From: Tetrahymena thermophila SB210 | Lineage: Eukaryota; Ciliophora; Oligohymenophorea; Hymenostomatida; Tetrahymenidae | Assembly: GCF_000189635.1 (NCBI RefSeq) | Contig: NW_002476360.1 | Coordinates: 9,887-73,886, forward strand | Direction of reading: 5' to 3' | Length of the DNA stretch: 64,000 nt | Part shown: piece by piece, positions 51,223-63,900 of the stretch | Numbering within the stretch: position 1 is the first letter of the stretch | Layout of the letters: every line of letters begins with the position of its first letter | Program-made: the position numbers and the translations under genes | Notes under the pieces: generated by a model | Told to the model about the DNA's origin: nothing | Database searches by the model: none | What the model saw: the letters and a program-made list of their open reading frames with translations, nothing else

Positions 51223-53284
51223 AAACTAAAAATAAAACGATGTCCTAAAAAATAATTTTTAGTGTTTTCAAATAAGTAAAAAGAATTAAAACTGAATTAA
51301 CTTTAATAACCATTAAAATTAATAATAAAAAAAACTACTTTGTTTATTAATTAAAGAGTAAAGACAATTTATATATTAAAAACTATGAAATATTATTAAT
51401 TTTGCTTTAGTGTGTTTTTATACAATAAAAACTATTTCTTCAGTTTACTATTTCAAATAATTATATTTTTTTTAAATTATAAAAATTAATTAAAATTTAA
51501 CATTAAAATAAAATATTGATAAAAATAATTTTGATAAATTCAAATTTAAATAAATAATTTTTCAAAACATAAATATAATGAATTCGTATGTTGTTTTAAG
51601 AAATTTAAATTAATTAATAGCTAAGAATTTCCTTTTATTGAAAATAAATCTTAATTTTATAAATCACTTGAAATTCTTCAATCTAGTTTTTAAAAAAAAA
51701 TAACAATGAAAAATCATAAAATTTAAGATGTTACTTTTCAGATTAATTTTTTGTTTACTTGCGGGTATTTAATTTTTACGTCACTGATTTAACATTTTTA
51801 AAAATAATAGTAGTTCTGGTTGAAAATTCTTATAAAAGAAAGGAAATTTGAAAAATAAAAATAGTGATTGAAAAGGAAAAAAAGTAAATGATAATATAAT
51901 AAATTTTCTTAAAAAATATACTGATAACCAGTTGTAAAATAAAAAGCTTCTTAATTAATATAAAATTTGATTAATATTTTTGATTAATTATTTATTTGAT
52001 AAATTTAGAACTAAAAGATAACATCTCATATTTTTAATATCATTATTTACATTACTTATTTTTATTATTAAAACAATAAGTCTTGAGATTTATCTAAGCT
52101 TTTTCTCTCATTAATTGCCTTCTCATTTTACGGAAAAAAAGATTTAATTAATTTTTCCTTTGTTTTAAGAAAATTTAATATCGTTTTTACTATTTAGTTT
52201 TTATCTAAAAATATTTGCTTATTCGAAAAGCTGTAAATATTTTTTTAAGAATAAAATAAAACTTTTTAATAATTATAAATATGACAACTATTATTCTAAA
52301 TTTAAAATAAAGGAGATAAAATTTTATAAATAAAACTATGATTTGTTTTTGTTTGAACTTCTTTCCTATGAGCTTTAAAAAAAAATAAATTATTTTATTT
52401 TTATTAAAAATGTTTACTTTAAGTTACTAAATAAAAATACCTTTTTTAGATTAAATTTATATCATTCAAGAAAAATATTATTTTAAACAAAGAATAAAAT
52501 GATTGATTAAAAATAAATGAACAGTTTCTTCATAATAATTCTTCTCCTTGAAATTTATGAATATATAAAGCTATTAAATTTATGAATTATGCATATTAAT
52601 ATTAGAATGAAATAAAAAAATAAATAAAATTAAAATTCAATAAGATTATCACGTTTTTTATTTGCCTAGCTTATAATTTATAAAATAAGGTTTTCTTCAA
52701 ATAATACTTAAAACTCTTGAAATTTATTCTATCATTATTGTTTATAATATTGAAATATATTCTTATGTGTTTTTTATTTTTGTATTTTTAAAACAAACTT
52801 TTTTTATCTTCCTTTTAAACATTACAGAAATTTGTTAGCTATTATCTTAATTTATATAAAATAAATAATAAAATTAATTATTACAATAAAAAGAATATAC
52901 AATCAATATTGGCATTTTAGGGCCAATAGGGTCAAAATTAAACTTTATGCTAATAATATGTCTTCTTTTACTTTTTTTTTGATGAAAAATCTTTTTTATA
53001 TTTATGAATTGTTGTGTGTATGTATATATACATATACTTGTAAGCAATCAATTAACTTAGAATAACAATCAAATCATTTAATGTCTATATTTTTCTTTTA
53101 TAAGTTCTTTAAAATGTACTTGAATTCAAGAATTAAAGGAACTTAATTATCTAGATTAAATAAACATTGTAAACAAAAATAAAATTTTGAAAAATAAAAA
53201 GCATTATTCACAAATTTTTAATTAAAGTTAAGTAAAAATACCATTATATTTTTTATTGTTTTTTTTATTCAAGCAATTGATAAA
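51223..53284. other. Spacer between channels 3 and 4, with a channel 2-type relic
   Basis: About 2 kb of AT-rich DNA. A short relic of a channel 2-type C-terminus lies at 51622-51709 (separate entry). The distal part resembles the spacers upstream of channels 3 and 6. TATG/TATA simple repeats occur near 53015-53035. No intact gene seen. Confidence 0.6.
51622..51709 (+). pseudogene. Relic of a channel 2-type C-terminus (~90 bp)
   Basis: The stretch AAAATAAATCTTAATTTTAT and what follows, to TAACAATGAA, matches the last ~30 codons of channel 2 (45895-45979, ...NNKSQFYKSPEIPKSSFFKKLQ-stop). It is even closer to the end of the pseudogene at 58.3-59.5 kb (shared AACAATGAAAAATCATAAAA). Nothing else of the gene remains, so a deletion probably removed it. 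Confidence 0.7.
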
Positions 53285-56200
53285 ATGAAATAAGGCTAGA
53301 TGATATAAGGATAAAATCAATAAAATTTAGATAGTTAGAACAAAGTTATGAATTTAAATTAATAAAACTAAGAAGTAAATACATTTCTACATCTTTAATA
53401 ATTTGACATTAATCTACTCAAGCAAACTTTAAATGCATCTTCTATAAAAAACAAAATGGAATATTAATGGTAAGAAAATGAAGAAAATTATGCAAGTGCA
53501 AGGGATTTCACTGAAGTTAATTGCACAAACTAGTGCATGAATATAAGCTAATTAGATTATATTCTCTTAAAAAATGAAAGACACAAACAAAGTAGCCTTC
53601 AACCATTAAATTCTACCATTCTCCCAAAAATTAATTTATGTGAGAAGTAGAAAGAAAATACAAGTATGGAAAGCATTATAAGATAACCCAATCTAAATTT
53701 ATCAAAATAGATAAGCAGAACCTCTCTTCTTTAAAAAAGACCTAGTAAAGCGTTAAATGTCACAAATCTAGAGCCTAAAGAAAACGAAGGCACAATATAA
53801 GGTTCAGGACTTTGTAAATAAAATACAATTAATAAAACTATAAATCAATGCAGAAGAAGCAGCAGGATGCAAGTAGAACAATTTTAAAATACTTTATTAA
53901 AAATGATTTAAGATAAAACTAGCAACTAACAAGAATAAAAGCAGAAAATGCTTGATATTCCTGATTAAAATGAGACGCTATAAACATAAGAATTAGAAAA
54001 AAGCCAAATTAAAAATTAAATAGGAGAAGAATAGACATGTAAATTAGATAAATTTTAAAAGTTAAAAAAGTAAGATGAAAAGTTTAAAAATGCATTTGTT
54101 TCTCGCTTGGGTATTTTCTAAAGATTTGTAAGTAATATAAAGAATTTGTCTCAGTCTTATAAATTTAGAATTATGAAAGCAGAATAAAAAGTAAGATTTA
54201 ATGATTTATCTTTCTACTAACAAAAAATAAAAGAAATGGGAAATTAAAACTTTAGTAAAAAAATACTTTTTAGAATATTTTCTAAAATTTTTTAAAAGTT
54301 AGCAAACTAAATACCAGTATTTGATCCTTTAAATTTAGCGGTAATTTGTTTAGAATTAGTTGTTTTAATAACTTTTATAGCTCAACTATTTATTCTTCCA
54401 TTGGCTGACTCGTTTGATGTTAGTTATTTAAAATAAGGAGGGTGTTTAGTGGCGTTTTATTATGTTCCAGCTATCACTTTCACAGTTTCTATGATTGCCA
54501 AACTAAATACTGGTTTTTTTAAAGAAAATATAGCTGTCCATGATAGGAAAAAAATTTTTTTGAATTATTACAAAAGTGGAGGACTTGTTATTGATTTTTT
54601 TACTGTTCTTTCTTTTTTAGCAACATAAAACTTTTATCACTATGCTTTTTTACTACTCAAGATTTATTAAATTTAGAATTCAATTATAAAAGTAGATACA
54701 AAATTTTCATTATCTTAGAGGTTTCCTTTAAGTTTTTAAATTTTTAAGCTTATTTTTCTAGTAATGGTACTTGCGCATTTGAATGGTAATTCATATTAGC
54801 TTGAAATTTATTCTTTTAAAATTATTTTTATATAATAAATAATTATTAGGTTGCATTTTTCACTAAGTTGCTAAAAATGTTGATGAAAGCTGGGTAACAA
54901 AAAATAATTTAAAGACTGCTGACTGGTATGAGCTATATATTAATAGCGTATATTTTTCTTTCATCACTATGGTAACTGTTGGATACGGAGATATTACACC
55001 AGTTTCTATTTAAGAGAAAGTTTTTGTTATTTTTATGGTTGTTTACAGCTGCGGATTTTTTGGGTATATTGTAAGCAGCATAGGCAATATTTTTACTTAG
55101 AGAGCTCAAATATAAGCAAATTACAAGTAATTATTGGCTTATTTATATTTAAATAAATTAATCTTTAATTATTTGAAATTTAAAATTAAAAAAATTTAAC
55201 AACTATAAAAAGGAGATAATTAGTCGATATGATTTAATATATGAGAACAAGAAATATTAATTAGGTGATCTAATAGTAAGTCTTTCAATATTTACATTAC
55301 TTAGAGTAGATGGATTATTACAACCATTAAAAAGGAGAAGAAATAGTCAAAAAGCTTTCACCTTACCTCTAATAACAAATTAATATAAACTCATATTATC
55401 CTTTTCTTAAAAGCTCTAATTACTTTAAACTGAACTTCAAGGACTCTACTTTAATAAATGCTTCTCTCAAAATGAAAGAACTTACTTTTGGTCCTGGATA
55501 AATAATATATAAGCAAAATGATTAAGACAACAGATTATTTTATATTATAAAAGGAGAAGTGCAGTTAATTAGCAACAACCATCAAATTTGCATCAAAGAT
55601 GTAAAAGCAATAAAATTTAAATATTCTAATAAAATTTTTAAATATAAAATAGGAGAGTGACAATTGCTTTGGGGTAAATGAATTTTTTACAGGAGAGTGT
55701 CAAAATTTAGAAGCTAAAAGCTTAACTGTTTCTTAAATTTTATATTTAGAGTTAAATGAGTTCAAATAAGTCTTAAAAGAAGACCCTTTGGAATATGTAA
55801 ATTAAAACAATTTCAAATAAAGCTTACAGATATTTTTTAAAATATTGAACAATCAATTAAATAATATCATAAAAACATTTAATTAAAAGTCCTATAATAT
55901 CAATAAATAAATAATCCAACAATATCATATTTTCTTAATATTTTTATCAAAAATACAATAAAATTATTATTTTTGAAAAATAAATTAGGAAAAATTTTGT
56001 TCACTTAAAGATTAAGTTACCTTCAGTAAGATCTCGGTTGATTAGCCATGCTTTTTTTGCGATAAATTTAGTCATAGATACGGCTAATGCCCTTTTTTCA
56101 CTTTGAAAAATAAAAGATTATTAGTTATTGAAAGAAGTAATAGAAGCGTTAGCTAAGAAAGAAAATAATTTGTGAGACATGACCGTTTTAAGTTTAGCAG

Positions 56201-57374
56201 CATTTTGGAAAATGCAGAAGTTAAATTAAATTTAAGAGCTGTAAGGCTAAATTATATCAATAAATTAGCTATCGATAAAAATGATATGATTCAGCTTGCG
56301 CAAGATACTATTCAAATTGAAAATGATGTAGATTTTTATAGGTACAATGATGCTTTCTAATTAAAATAAAGCAAAGAAGGATAAGACTTTAATATAATTT
56401 TAGTTAGTTCTGATAAAATAGCAGATGAGTTTTTTTTAGAAGAAGAAAAGTTAGAAAATAGCGAAGATGGTTAAGAAACATTAAGCCCTCTAATTAATTC
56501 TTAAAAGAAAGTAGCAACAAGCTAAACAATAGCAACAGAAAGTTTGATAGAAGAAAATAAAAATCAACTTTAGCCTACATTTTAAAACTCTCAAAATCAG
56601 CATAGGAAATCAAATCTTTTTTTACAAAATGCATTTTATACCACAAGCAGTAGTAATTTAAATATATAAAATAATGAGAAACTCCACCCATATATAAAGG
56701 AGTAATCTTCAATGATAAATCATAGAATTTAAAACCACACTAGAAAATAATCTTTAAGAAAAAATTCAGATGTTTCTATATCCAACTATTAAATTAAAAA
56801 TGTAGAGGAATCTTCTTCAGGAGCATAAGATTAAAGTTTGTTAAAACAAATAATAAAATTTATTGAGCTTACTCAAATCAAATAAGAAGCTGAAAATAAG
56901 CAGAAAGTTTCATATAATATTTTAAAAGATGAATTTTTTTGCATTAATGATTTTGATTAATTATAAGAATTTACTAGATACTTTCCAAAAAGCAATTTTA
57001 GTTAGGTTTTAGGATAAATAAGTAAAATAAATTTAAAAAAGCAAAAAGCATCTTTAAAAAAGGCAAAGAGAAGCTCAAATAAAACATGGAATAAAGCCTT
57101 TAAAAATTTAGATCTTAAGAAAAGAAGTGTTTTATCAAAGATAAATACATACAAGACTATGTCTAATATGCGTAAAATATCATAAGACAAAATTCTTGCT
57201 ATTACTAAATCATAAAATGATAATTAGTCCAATACTGATAGTTTGAGTAATGTTCTGTCTTATAGATCTTAAGAAATGCAAGACTTTAATATTGATCAAA
57301 AAAGTTAAAATAATTTTTTGCAAAGTTAATAATTAATTAATGTAAGATCAAGCTTCTTAAAACCTTTGCAGTGA
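53285..57374 (+). CDS. Channel 4: six-TM K+ channel with CNBD-like domain and zinc knuckle (~1,240 aa)
   Basis: ATG 53285-53287, TGA 57372-57374. A close paralog of channels 3 and 6. It has a Q-rich N-terminus, S1 (FDPLNLAVICLELVVLITF), ADSFDVSYLKQGGCLVAFYY, near-uncharged S4 (LLKIYQIQNSIIKVDTKF) and the K+ pore MVTVGYGDITP near 54970. The CNBD contains FGVNEFFTGECQNLEAKSLT with Lys at the cassette Arg position (55716-55718). A CCHC knuckle is at 56049-56090, and the low-complexity tail carries FTRYFPKSN. Introns: about 54787-54850, 55129-55209, 55604-55650 and 55798-55988, the last longer than in channel 3. The frame is open throughout under the ciliate code. Confidence 0.9.
56049..56090 (+). 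other. Zinc knuckle motif in channel 4
   Basis: CFFCDKFSHRYGQC fits C-x2-C-x4-H-x4-C, at the same position after the CNBD as in the other channels. Confidence 0.8.
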
Positions 57375-58335
57375 AAAATAAAATCCAAACCAACTTTTAT
57401 AAAAAGAATAATTTTTTTGCTCTTTTAAATAAAAAGACAAGCAAAACTGAATTAATTTTAATTATCATTAAAATATATGATTAAAAAAGCAAATTAATTT
57501 ATTAATTGAAGAATAAAAATAATTTAAACATAAAAAACTGAGAAATAATAAAATAATTTATATTAAAAATGCATTTGTATTTACAAAAATTTTTAATAAA
57601 ATATTAAAAATTTAAAAACAATCTCTAAAATAAATTCAATTTGTAACATTTATATAAAATATATATTAAAATAACTTTAATTAATTCAAATTTAAATAGA
57701 AAATTTTCAAAATAAAATAAAAAGAATTTGTAAGAAATTAAATAATTTCTTACAAATAAATAATCATTAACGTTTTAACTTTAATTATTTAATTTTTTGT
57801 CTTGTTTTAACAAGTAAAAAATAAATTTAAAGATAGATACAAAATACATAAAACAAGCCAAATCTATGGATATTTTATTGTATTGCTTATTATAACTATT
57901 ATCGGATAATTATTTCTTGAGTAAGAATTATACATTTAGTAGAATTAAATATATTATTTAATAAAATAAATAAAAAATTTAAAGAAAAAAATAAAAATTT
58001 TTTGAAGCAGTTTTCATACCTGATAGCAGAATTAGAGAACAAAGATAAATATTTTGAAAAATTAGATGAAGAAGAATCTATGCAAACCAAGTTTTAAGAA
58101 GAGTAACAATAATCAAATTTGAGCCTTTTATCAATAATTATAATAATATAAATTTGATGAGGAGTCCCTCTTTAATAATTTTGTTACTATGTTAGGAATT
58201 TTTTAAAGGTTTTTACGACTAGATTTTTATATAATTATAAGAAAATAGGAGTTGAAATATGCTTTCACATACATAAATAATATAAAACTTATTAGTAGAA
58301 AAAATTATAAAATGCTAATGAAATAATAAACATAT
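57375..58335. other. Spacer between channel 4 and the channel pseudogene
   Basis: AT-rich DNA with one coding-like patch at 57970-58157 on the + strand (separate entry). Otherwise nothing recognisable. Confidence 0.55.
57970..58157 (+). other. Unassigned coding-like fragment
   Basis: A + strand frame running to TGA 58155-58157 reads KNFLKQFSYLIAELENKDKY, then FEKLDEEESMQTKFQEEQQQ. It is charged, coiled-coil-like and more codon-like than the spacer around it. No start codon or partner exon is evident and it does not match the channels. It may be the last exon of a lost gene or chance. Confidence 0.3.
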
Positions 58336-59499
58336 AAAGATTTTTTTTGTAAAAGTTATGATTATGAATATGTCGAATGCCCTTACTTTACTGAAAAGAG
58401 TAAAGTATATATAAATTAGATTAGAAAGCAATTAAATAGAAATTTGAAACACAAATTTAATAATTTGTTGGATAATGAAGAAGTTAAGCAAGACTCAAGA
58501 ACAGTGAAAATATATATACTATGTTAAAGATTTTAGATGAAGAGCTAATTATTTAATTATCCTTAATACTCATAAAATGGAAATGAATATCGATTTTTAT
58601 AGAAAATATTATTGGTTTTATATAAAATAATATCATGATCATGTAGCTAATAATAATATTGCTGTAGTGTTTTGCTCTCAAGATTAATAAGAAGAAAGAG
58701 ATAATAGTGAATTACAAGCACTAGTACCTTAAATCATGTATCAAATATACATAAGAAAGTTAGTAGAAGTTCTATTTAAGCTCTTAATAGTTATTAAGAA
58801 GAATAAAAAAAGTCATCAAAGACATCAATAGTTTCTTCAAAAGTAGAGAAAGAATTCGATAATGAGGTTAGATAACAAACTAGAATCCTCCTAATCCTAT
58901 TTCGAGTTATATAATGAATGATAAATTTTCTATGTTAAATGAAAATAATAATAAAAATTAGTAATAAAAGCCTTTTTTTTAAATTATCTATCTGAAAAGA
59001 GATGTCCAATCTATCTCACAACTAATAGCAAAGGATTCTCAAAAAAATAATCGAATAAATTTAAATAAACAGTCAGCTTAATAACACAAACTCAAATTAA
59101 ACACAAAGCAAATTCTTAAATAGAGGTAGATTCTCATATATAAGCTGATGAATTTTTACAATAACTGATATTAATACAATTTAAAAGAACATTCATTCGC
59201 TTTTTTCCAAAAAGCAGCTATGATTGTTGTGTTTTAAAGTAAAGTTATAAATTATCTAAAAAAACAAAGAATTATTATTAAATGAAAAAAAAAGACTTTT
59301 AGAAAAAATACAGTTTACATACAATCTCTAAAAAATGATAAAATGTTGCCAATAATTAAATTCAGGTTTCTTAAAATAAAAATATTGATAAATTTATTGA
59401 TTGTTAGTTATGAATCTCCTTTAAGTAAAAATAAATCTTAATTTTATATTATTAATCACCTGCAAAACCTAAATCTAGTTTCTTCAAAAATAACAATGA
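58336..59499 (+). pseudogene. Pseudogene: C-terminal third of a channel 2-type K+ channel
   Basis: Matches channel 2 from the zinc knuckle to the stop (44684-45979). The start reads DFFCKSYDYEYVECPYF against ACFFCKRYDHEYIECPYY, so the knuckle His is Tyr. About eight residues (HQKQLIIE in channel 2) are missing next. Frame changes begin at about 58520. Later pieces such as SNIHKKVSRSSI and PKSSFFKN still align. Pore, membrane segments and CNBD are absent. The flank after the stop matches channel 2's 3' flank. Confidence 0.85.
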
Positions 59500-60943
59500 A
59501 AAATCATAAAATTTAGGATGTTTAGTTTTTCAGATAAATTATTTATTTATTTATTTACTTACTTATGCTAATGTAATTTTTTATAAATGGATTAGTGTTT
59601 ATGAAAAAGTAATACTTGCTCTAATTCAAAATTTATAACAAGAAAAAAAATTTGAGAAATAAAAATTGTAAGAAAAAAGGAAAAACAATCGATTGAAATG
59701 ATAATAACATAAAATTTCTTTAAAAATATATGTTAATTTCCAGTTCAGTAAAATTAAAAACTGTCTTAATTAATATAAAATTAATTGTTGTTTTTTCTTA
59801 ATTATTTTCTAAAAAATTTAGAATTAAAAGCAAATTATGTAATAATTATTCATCTAGTTATGTATGTATGGTTTTAATACAAACAAATATAGTTTTTTTT
59901 GGCTTTTGCTTAATTTCTAAAACAATAAGTCTTTATCATTATTTAACTGAATTTTTTACCATAAACTAATTTCACTTTACAAAAATTATTAGTTTTAATT
60001 ACTCCTTCCTTAGATTTAAGAAAATTTTCATTATTATTTTATATCTAAAAATATTTACTTATCCAAAAAACTGAAATTATTTCTTAAGAAAAAAATAATC
60101 ATGATAGTAGCTATCTATACAATAACTTCATTCCTAAATTTAAAATGTAACAGATTAAATTTAAAAGATAGAACTATGATATATTTATTTTAGTTTGCAT
60201 TTTCTAAGAGCTTTAAAAAAATAATTTATTTTTTTTTTTTAAATTTAGATTTTACAAAATTAAAATATTTTATTTCATTGTTTAGCTTTAATTTTTAACT
60301 TTTGAGACAAATTTTATTACAAAATGATTTGATTAAATATGGAAAGCGTTTTTTAATAGAAATTCTTCACTTCTAAATTTATGAAAATAGTACAGCTATT
60401 AAATTTATTAATTATCTTAACATTAGAATAAATTTATAAATTAAGATCATCTAATTTATTTTAAACATTTCAATAGTTTATAGGTTTTCCTCAAATAATA
60501 TTTAAGTAAATATTTAAAAATCTTGATATTCATTCTAGCTTGATTGCTTAAAGCATTGAAATTTATTCCTATGTGTTTTTTATATTTGTATTTTTTATAC
60601 AATATTTATTAGAGTGTTTCTTTATTAATTATTTAAAAATTAAGAAAAAATTGCTGGCTATTATTTTAATTTATATCATAAAAATACTAATTATTACTCT
60701 AAATAAATAAAAAATGAATCAAAAAATTTAATGTTTATCTATATTTTCCTTTTATTTTTTTTCTGATGTAATTTAATTCAAGAGTTAAATACAAATTAAA
60801 TGTCTTAATAAAAAATAATAAAGTTTGATAAAAAATACAATTTTCAATTTTTAATTAAGATTAAGATTAAGTAAAAATACCCACTCATTTTTATTCTTTT
60901 CATTCTAATAATAGATAAAGTGAACTAAAGAAATCTATTATAG
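59500..60943. other. Spacer upstream of channel 6
   Basis: AT-rich DNA resembling the spacers upstream of channels 3 and 4, clearest around 60480-60600. It includes the altered original start of channel 6: GTG at 60920-60922 where channel 3 has ATG. No gene seen. Confidence 0.6.
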
Positions 60944-63900
60944 ATGTCATAAAGTGAATATCCATAAAATTTAGAGGGTTTGAATAAAATAATGTATTTA
61001 TATTAAATAAACTAAGAAGCAAATCAATATCTACATCTTTAATAGTTTGACATTAATCTACCCAAGCAGATTTTAAATACATCTTCTACAAATAACTAAA
61101 TGGATTATTAAAGCTAAGAAAATGAAGAAAATTATGTTAGCGTAAGGGATTTCACTGAAATTAATAGCACAAGTTAAAGCGTGAATAAAAGCTAATTAGA
61201 AAATCTTCTCTTTAAAACTGAACGGCACAAACAATGTGGCCTTTAACCATTAAATTCTACCATTCTCCCAAAAATTAATTTATGTGAAAAGCAGCAAGAA
61301 AATGCAAGTAAAGAAAGCATTATAAGATAACCCAATCGTAATTTATCAAAATAGATAAGAAAAACCTCTTATGTATAAATAAGACCCACTAAAACATCAA
61401 TTGGTGCAAATCTAGAGCCTAAAGAGAGAGAAGGCTCAATATAAGATTCATTCTTATGTAATTAGAATACAATTAATAAAGCAATAAATCAAAGAAGAAG
61501 AAGTAGCAGGATGCAAGTAGAACAATTTTAAAATACTTTATTAAAAATGATTTAAGATAAAACTAGCAACTAACAAGAATAAAAGCAGAAAATGCTTGAT
61601 ATTCCTGATTAAAATGAGACATTATAAACTTAAGAGTAAGAAAAAAGCCAAATTCAAAATTAGGTAGGAGAAGAGTAATCATGTAAATTAGATACAATTT
61701 AAAAGTTAAAAAAGAAAGATGATAAGCTTAAAAATTCATTTGTATCTCGTTTAGGTATTTTCTAAAGATTTATTAGAAACATAAAGAATTTATCTTAGTC
61801 TTATAAATTTAGAATTATGAAAGCAGAATAAAAATTAAGATTTAATGATTTATCTTTTTATTAACAAAAAAATAAAGAAATGGGAAATTAAAGTTTTAGT
61901 TAAAAAATACTCTTTAGAATATTTTCTAAAGTTTTTTAAAAGTTAGCAAACTAAATACCAGTATTTGAACCACTACATTTATGGGTAATATGTTTAGAAT
62001 TAATTGTTTTAATAACTTTAACAGCTCAACTCTTTACTCTTCCATTAGCTGATTCATTTGACGTTAATTATCTAAAATAAGGAGGGTGTAAAGTAGTATT
62101 TTATTATATCCCTGCTATCGCTCTCATAATTTCTATATTTTCCAAACTAAATACTGGCTTTTTTAAAGAAAATATAGCTGTCCATGATAGGAAAAAAATT
62201 TTTCTGAATTATTACTATAGCGGAGAACTGATGATTGATTTAATAACTGTTCTTTCTTTTTTTGCAACATAAGACATTTATGATTATGTGTTTTTACTAC
62301 TCAAAATATATTAAATTTAGAACTCAATAGTAAAAGTAGATACAAAATTTTCATTATCTTAGAGGTTTCCATTAAGTTTTTAAATTTTTAAGCTCATTTT
62401 TATTGTGATGATACTTGCTCATTTGAATGGTAGCTCATATTTGTTGAAATGAATTCTTTTATAATTATTTTTGTATATAAAAAATTATTAGGTTGCATTT
62501 TTCACTAAGTAGCTAAGAATGTCGATGAAAGCTGGATAACCAAAAATAATTTAAAAACTGCTAACTGGTATGAGTAATATATTAATAGTGTATACTTTTC
62601 TTTCATCACTATGGTAACTGTTGGATATGGAGATATTACACCAGTATCTCTCTAAGAGAAAGTTTTTGTTATTTTCATGGTCGTTTATAGTTGTGGATTT
62701 TTTGGCTACATCGTAAGCAGTATAGGAAATATTTTTACTTAGAGAGCTTAAATACAAGCAAATTACAAGTAATAATTATCTTATTTATGGTTAAATATAT
62801 CTATTTATCTTTAATTATTTGTAATTTATAATTTAAAATATTTTATATGTTAAAAAGGAGACAATTAGTCGATATGATTTAATATATGAAAACAAGAAAT
62901 ATTAGTTAGGTGATCTAATAATAAGTATTTTAATATCTACATTACTTAGAGTAGATGGATTATTACAACCATTAAAAAGGTGAAGAAATAGTCAAAAAGC
63001 TTTCACCTTACCTCTAATAGCAAATTAATATAAACTCTTATTATCCTTTTCTTAAAAGCTCTAATTACTTTAAATTAAATTTTAAAGATACTATTTTAAT
63101 TAATGCTTCTCTCAAAATGAAAGAACTTACATTTGGTCCTGGTTAAATAATATTTAAACAAAATGATTAAGATAATAGGTTATTTTACATTTTAAAAGGA
63201 GAAGTGTAGCTAAGTAGTAACAATCATCAAATTTGTATCAAAGATGTAAAGCAGTAAAATTTAAATATTCTAATTAACTTTTTATAAATAAAATAGGAGA
63301 ATGATAATTGCTTTGGAATAAATGAATTTTTTACAGGAGAGTGTAGAAATTTAGAAGCTAAAAGCTTAACTGTTTCTTAAATTTTATATCTAGAGTTAAA
63401 CGAATTCAAGCAAGTCTTAAAAGAAGATCCTTTGGAATACGTAAATTAAAATATTTTAAATAAAGTGTTGGAAAATAAAAAAATATGAACAAAAATTAAA
63501 TATTATAATTATAAAAATATTTAATTAAAGTGTTTTATTAATAAATAATTCAAAAATTATTAAAATTCAATATTTATTTTATTTATTTTTAACACGTTTC
63601 ATACTATCAAAAATACTACAAAATAAATATTTTTAAATAATAAATTAGGAAAAATTTTGTTCACTTAAAGATTAAGTTATCTTCAGTAAGATCTCTATTG
63701 ATTAACCATGCTTTTTTTGCAATAAATTTAGTCATAGGTATGATCAATGCCCTTTTTACACTTTGAAAAATTAAAGATTATTAGTGATTGAAAAAAGTAA
63801 TAGAAGCATTAGCTAAGAAAGAAAATAATTTGAGAGATATGATCGCTTTAAGTTTAACAGTGTTTTAGAAAATGCCGAAGTCAAGTTAAATTTAAGAGCT

